A stretch of 64,000 nt of DNA, from the NCBI RefSeq assembly GCF_008831285.2, contig NC_045138.2, positions 28,243,934 through 28,307,933 on the forward strand, read 5' to 3'. Below, piece after piece: positions 60,001-64,000 of the stretch. Position 1 is the stretch's first letter; the number at the start of each line of letters is the position of its first letter. Below the pieces are notes generated by a model, which ran no database searches, was not told the DNA's origin, and was given only the letters and a program-made list of their open reading frames with translations. The stretch comes from Nymphaea colorata (taxonomy: Eukaryota > Streptophyta > Magnoliopsida > Nymphaeales > Nymphaeaceae). The position numbers and the translations under genes are program-made.

Positions 60001-63000
60001 TTCTATCCTGATCAGACTAGTGTCTATAACTTGGATTTAACTGGGAAAGAGAGTTCCACTGCCGTTTCTGGTGTGAATGATACACTGTCCAATGGGACTT
60101 GGTGCATTGCTTCATCCAATGCTTCTGATGTAGATTTACAGAGTGCGCTGGACTGGGCATGTGGTCGCGGCAATGTTGATTGTTCACCTATTCAACCAAG
60201 CCAAGCTTGTTATCAGCCTGATACGTTAGCATCTCATGCCTCCTATGCATTCAACAGTTACTATCAGCAGAATGGAGCTTCTCCAGTTGCTTGCAGCTTT
60301 GGTGGCACAGCGATGATAACAAATAAGAACCCAAGTTAGTTTCATCTGGGCCATTTACCCTTTTTTATTTTGTTTCAAACCGAATCAATTTCATTTTTGC
60401 TCGATTTCTTTGCAATGATTTTAGAAGGAAGTTTCTGAAAACGAGTGAACTTTATCTGCATCTCCTTTACTTGATACTGCAACGATTTGCAAAGGCTGCC
60501 ATACTAAAACCATTTATAGATGCCGTGCTTTTATTTTCCAACGTACTACTGAGACAAGACATGAGGGAAACAAATAAATTCTCAACAGTTGATGAACTTT
60601 TCTGTTCTTTTCTTTTGTGGGTTGACTTTTGCACTATGTTATTTCTCAGTTTGTCAGTGCACTGGCGGACAATTTTCTAGAAAATCATTCTCTTGGCATG
60701 CACAAGCCTTATTTGCTCTCTAATTCCTGTTTTTCTTTCTGTAAACTGTCTCTTGAAATTCTTTCTTTTTTCAAGTCATATCATTCATATATTATGTGCA
60801 AGAAGCACATTTCCTTTTTTACCTGTCGTTTGCAAATATGTTTCAGGATATCTGGAACATTGGTGGATTTTCTCAATAAAAACATAAAAGATTGTAGATG
60901 CATGTTGATGGTTTTCTATATTGTAACATGTTGATGGCTTTCTTTCTTGTAAACTTTAAGCAAATGAAAATGGTTCGTATGGCTTCTGAAAGTTGCATGT
61001 GGAGTCCTTGTCAACTTTGAGTAAATGAAATGGTTTCTTAAGGCTTTTGAACATTTCCATGCAGAATCCTTCCTTGATTGCTGTCATGGGACAAAAATGA
61101 ACTTCCATGTTGAAAACTCCATTTGCCTTAGATTGTGGATAGGCATAGTCACCTCCACTTTTAAACCCTAAACCCTAAACCCTAACCCTAAACCCTAATC
61201 CTTCCTTGATTGCTGTCATGGGACAAAAATGAACTTCCATGTTGAAAACTCCATTTGCCTTAGATTGTGGATAGGCATAGTCACCTCCACTTTTAAATCA
61301 AACGAGCTCTCCAAGTAATGTATGGTTTGCATGCATTTGTGCTTGTTCATTTGCATTCTCTAACTACCTTGTGTTGTCTTGTGTCATTGTCGTCTCATTT
61401 ATCTTGTATGCAAACTCTTTCCCATTGCCTTGTATAGCAATTATTTTCACCAATATTTCTTTGAGAAATTAGAGTTTGCAATAGTAAGCAAAGTCTCTCT
61501 TAAAAGCTGTGCAATAATTGTAAAGCTTCAAAAACTAATAGAATATGAAATGGTTTCTTAAGGCTTTTGAACATTGCCATGCAGAATCCTTCCTTGATTG
61601 CTGTCATGGGACAAAATGAACTTCCATGTTGAAAACTCCATTTGCCTTAGGTTGTGGATAGGCATAGTCACCTCGACTTTTAAATCAAACGAGCTCTCCA
61701 AGTAAATGTATGGTTTGCATGCATTTGTGCTTGTTCATTTGCATTCTCTAACTACCTTGTGTTGTCTTGTGTCATTGTCGTCTCATTTATCTTGTATGCA
61801 AACTCTTTCCCATTGCCTTGTATAGCAATTCTTTTCACCAATATTTCTTTGAGAAATTAGAGTTTGCAATAGTAAGCAAAGTCTCTCTTAAAAGCTGTGC
61901 AATAATTGTAAAGCTTCAAAAACTAATAGAATATGACCCTGAACATTTCTATTTCATCTACTTTTTCCCGTGGGTACAACTCAATCAGTATCAGATATGA
62001 CCCTGAACATTGCTATGTGATGCTTGCGGCTGTTGTGTTCTGTGTCAACTGTAGACATGTATGTCATTTTTGGCATGTGTTCTTGAAAACATGAATAAAA
62101 GATGTTTCTATGGTTAAGTTATTAGTAACTTATGAACAAAGGTCTGCATATTGATATCTTGTTGCAGCTGCTACTGCCATCCTCTAGAACTACCCTGTGC
62201 TAGTACTTTCAACATCATGATTGTATATATATTGCAGGGCCCAGGCTGTGCATCCAATTGTCGCATGGTTCCTCCATAGCCTCTAGTTTGGTTTGACTTG
62301 TTGCTTAAGTCTTTAACCTTTTGTCAAAACGTTATTATCTGCCTACAAGTAATTGGAGATAATTGTCTACTAAAACTTAAGTCAAGGCCGGTGAGATGCT
62401 CAGTTCAGCTCCCTGTCAGTTCTGAAAAATTCTGACTTAGATTGCTTTACGGCATGCTGCTCCCAATGTGGAATGCCTGTTTGTGTGTGTGGGTGTGTTC
62501 TCAGATTGAATTATGTGCATCTTATTGACATATAATTTGACATTTATTTTGTCATTAATTGAATTTTGTGCATCTTATTGACATATAATTTGACATTTAT
62601 TTTGTCATTTCTTTACAGGCTATGACAATTGCCAATATGCAACCCAAGGGTATGTACCTCATGTTGCATTGCTTTGATTTTTTTTCTCATTTCTGGAATT
62701 TGTGCATTTTAAGTATGTAACTCCATCTTGCTTCTTTTTGTCATTCAGAGGTTTTAAAAAAGAGTTTTTTTCTAAAACCACCTAGGGGGAGCGGTTGAGA
62801 TTTGCCAGATCAGACATTTGAGTCAGTTTTGGACTGGGTTGTCTTAGTTGATGTCTGATTCAAGTTCAAAAATCGGACATATATTACCACCTAGGGGGAG
62901 CGGTTGAGATTTGCCAGATCAGACATTTGAGTCAGTTTTGGACTGGCTTGTCTTAGTTGATGTCTGATTCAAGTTCAAAAATCGGACATATATTATGCAC

Positions 63001-63586
63001 AACTGTTGTGCCTTAAGAAAGGGTAGATGTTTACACCTATGTGAGAGAAGATGAGATCGAAACCTTTAAGGTTCTGTAACTTTTGTCCTAGTTCTTACCG
63101 GCTGGGAGGCAAGTTGTTATGATCTGTTGGACCACTTTGAGTTAGTTTTGGAACAAATTGGCACGCCATTGCTTGGATGTTCAAATGAACATTTGATTCA
63201 TATGAAAACTCATGGTGTTACAATCTTGTGGAAATCATCCATGCCATTAATGCATTGTTTATAATCTTTCTTTGCATGCACTTCACTTTCATGCTAATTC
63301 CATGCATCTGATGGGTCCTGAGCCAGCCAAGCGTGCCAAGTTTTAGCTATCTACTTGAAAAGTTTAGCTATTGTCTCTTCCTTTGCCTGTTTCACTTTTG
63401 TATCTTCCTTTGCCTGTACCATTGATCAGCAGGCACATTATGTACAGGACTATTCTAGCGAATGCCAACTCAACAGGTTCTGCATCTTCAGCATCTGCGG
63501 AGCACAGTTTTGGGACTCGCATTGCTACCATCCTAATTTCGGTGTTGGTTGAGGTTCTGTTTTCTTTCAGTCTCTCAAGATTGTGA
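57043..63586 (+). CDS. GPI-anchored glucan endo-1,3-beta-glucosidase with X8 domain (GH17)
   Basis: Four exons give 503 residues: 57043-57106, 59057-60334, 62619-62649 and 63448-63586. All introns are GT-AG and in phase. A signal peptide spans about 1-21. The GH17 catalytic domain starts at SYIGVCYGRNADDLP and runs to about residue 350. The nucleophile is Glu268 in VTETGWP. The acid/base Glu122 sits in ITVGAEV, where many GH17 enzymes have Asn before the Glu. A Cys-rich X8/CBM43 domain follows (TWCIASS, LDWACGRGNVDC, ACYQPD, YAFNSYYQQ, CSFGG, YDNCQY). The tail is Ser/Ala-rich and ends in a hydrophobic stretch (IATILISVLVEVLF), fitting a GPI anchor. It hydrolyses cell-wall callose at the outer plasma membrane or plasmodesmata. 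It is closest in feel to the Arabidopsis At5g56590 (glucosidase 13) clade, a judgement from memory. Confidence 0.92.
61065..61298. repeat. Partial tandem duplication with telomeric insert
   Basis: A segment of about 100 bases starting AATCCTTCCTTGATTGCTGT occurs at 61065-61166 and again from 61197. Between the copies lies the telomere-type tract at 61163-61198. It sits in intron 2 of the glucanase gene. Confidence 0.9.
61163..61198 (+). repeat. Interstitial telomere-type repeat (CCCTAAA)n
   Basis: About five units of the plant telomere heptamer occupy 36 bases, with one unit lacking an A (CCCTAA). The tract is continuous with the flanking TTTTAAA and AATCC, so a few bases of microhomology are shared at both edges. 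Confidence 0.95.
61197..61938. repeat. 388-base tandem duplication in the glucanase intron 2
   Basis: The sequence from 61197 to about 61550 recurs at 61585-61938 with few differences. The spacer (GAAATGGTTTCTTAAGGCTT onward) recurs from the 61027 copy, giving a 388-base period. Confidence 0.9.
62507..62611. repeat. 53-base tandem duplication
   Basis: Two copies of a unit with TGTGCATCTTATTGACATAT, offset by 53 bases (62514 and 62567), end just before the exon 3 acceptor of the glucanase gene. Confidence 0.9.
62777..62994. repeat. 109-base tandem duplication in glucanase intron 3
   Basis: Two almost identical copies beginning ACCACCTAGGGGGAGCGGTT start at 62777 and 62886. One G/C difference was noticed (GGGTTG versus GGCTTG). 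Recent origin. Confidence 0.95.
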
Positions 63587-64000
63587 AAAAGGGTGGTGCT
63601 GCTATGTATTTTTTATATATGTAAATCTATTCTTTCATTGTAAAACTCTTACTTTATCCATTTCAATGTGTCTCTTATATCCTTGCATGTCTCTTATTCA
63701 GTTCAAAACGACTTTTCCTGACCGGCTTTCGTTAAAGAACATGAGAACAAAACTAAATGTGGCCAACTTGTGCCTTTTGCCTTATATAATCGGCAGTCCT
63801 CACACATTCTCAGGAATTAGGTTCAGACCTTGAGATTTTTTCCTCGGCAAACTCTGGCCTCTCCAGCTATCCTTCTTGGACCTACGAAGTATTATAAGGT
63901 AACTGTCCCTGAGCGTGAAGCCCTCCATGGATTGGTTCTTCTTTCCAGCTATTCTGGGACCCCGTTTACTTTGCCAGAATCAAAGTTGGATGCTCATCTG
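63587..64000 (+). other. 3' flank of the glucanase gene; open frame to window end
   Basis: Probable 3' untranslated region of the glucanase. One plus-strand frame is open from 63821 to the end of the window (60 codons, with a SSYSGTPFTLPESKLDAHL stretch). It could be a start of another gene's exon or chance; I recognise no family. Confidence 0.3.

Noticed and set aside
61141-61200. Ancient chromosome-end fusion marked by telomere repeats
   Set aside because: Only about five units in one orientation, within a gene intron, flanked by local duplicates. A fusion should show longer or head-to-head arrays.
1-64000. CRISPR array, bacterial operon or integrated prophage
   Set aside because: The window is plainly plant nuclear DNA with spliced genes. 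Tandem repeats here lack regular spacer structure, and no phage or bacterial genes are present.

Overview
This is a stretch of flowering-plant nuclear DNA. The genes are typical plant families split by short AT-rich introns. Their leaders are CT-rich, microsatellites are frequent, and an interstitial telomere-type repeat of the plant form (CCCTAAA) is present. The sequence does not let me name the species. Gene density is moderate, and much of the remainder is degenerate repeat DNA.

Layout. A secreted leucine-rich-repeat protein lies on the minus strand at 0.6-1.8 kb. From 3.5 to 12.6 kb is a composite duplicated block (block A). It holds an inverted fragment of a pentatricopeptide-repeat (PPR) gene, a complete RNA polymerase III RPC7-like gene, and only the 3' end of a YBEY-HAD gene. 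Its right edge abuts a broken PP2C gene (12.7-14.0 kb). Next come a PTPMT-type lipid phosphatase gene (15.1-20.3 kb, plus) and the intact PPR gene (21.0-22.9 kb, minus). The second RPC7-like gene (23.4-26.9 kb, plus) is followed by the full-length YBEY-HAD gene (29.7-38.4 kb, plus, 12 exons, 580 residues). The duplicated YBEY 3' flank ends at 40.1 kb. The right part carries an OXS3-like gene (40.5-41.7 kb, minus), about 8 kb of repeat-rich intergenic DNA, an ENOD93-like gene (49.5-53.0 kb, minus), about 4 kb more of intergenic DNA, and a GPI-anchored GH17 beta-1,3-glucanase with an X8 domain (57.0-63.6 kb, plus).

The exon models were built by hand from reading frames, GT/GC-AG junctions and phase. 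For RPC7 (both copies), PTPMT, YBEY, OXS3, ENOD93 and the glucanase, exon lengths sum to an exact multiple of three and the joined protein reads like the known family.

The genes do not form one pathway; this is ordinary mixed plant gene content. I found no convincing new biological system. The main interest is structural. The 22.2-40.1 kb interval and the 3.5-12.6 kb block share three separate segments. One is inverted, and two are joined in block A across a gap of about 9.3 kb, with two bases of microhomology at the join. The outcome is two near-identical Pol III subunit genes with different 5' ends, an orphan YBEY tail, and a PP2C gene that loses its last exon near the block edge. A second notable item is a short telomeric tract exactly at the junction of a partial tandem duplication in the glucanase intron.
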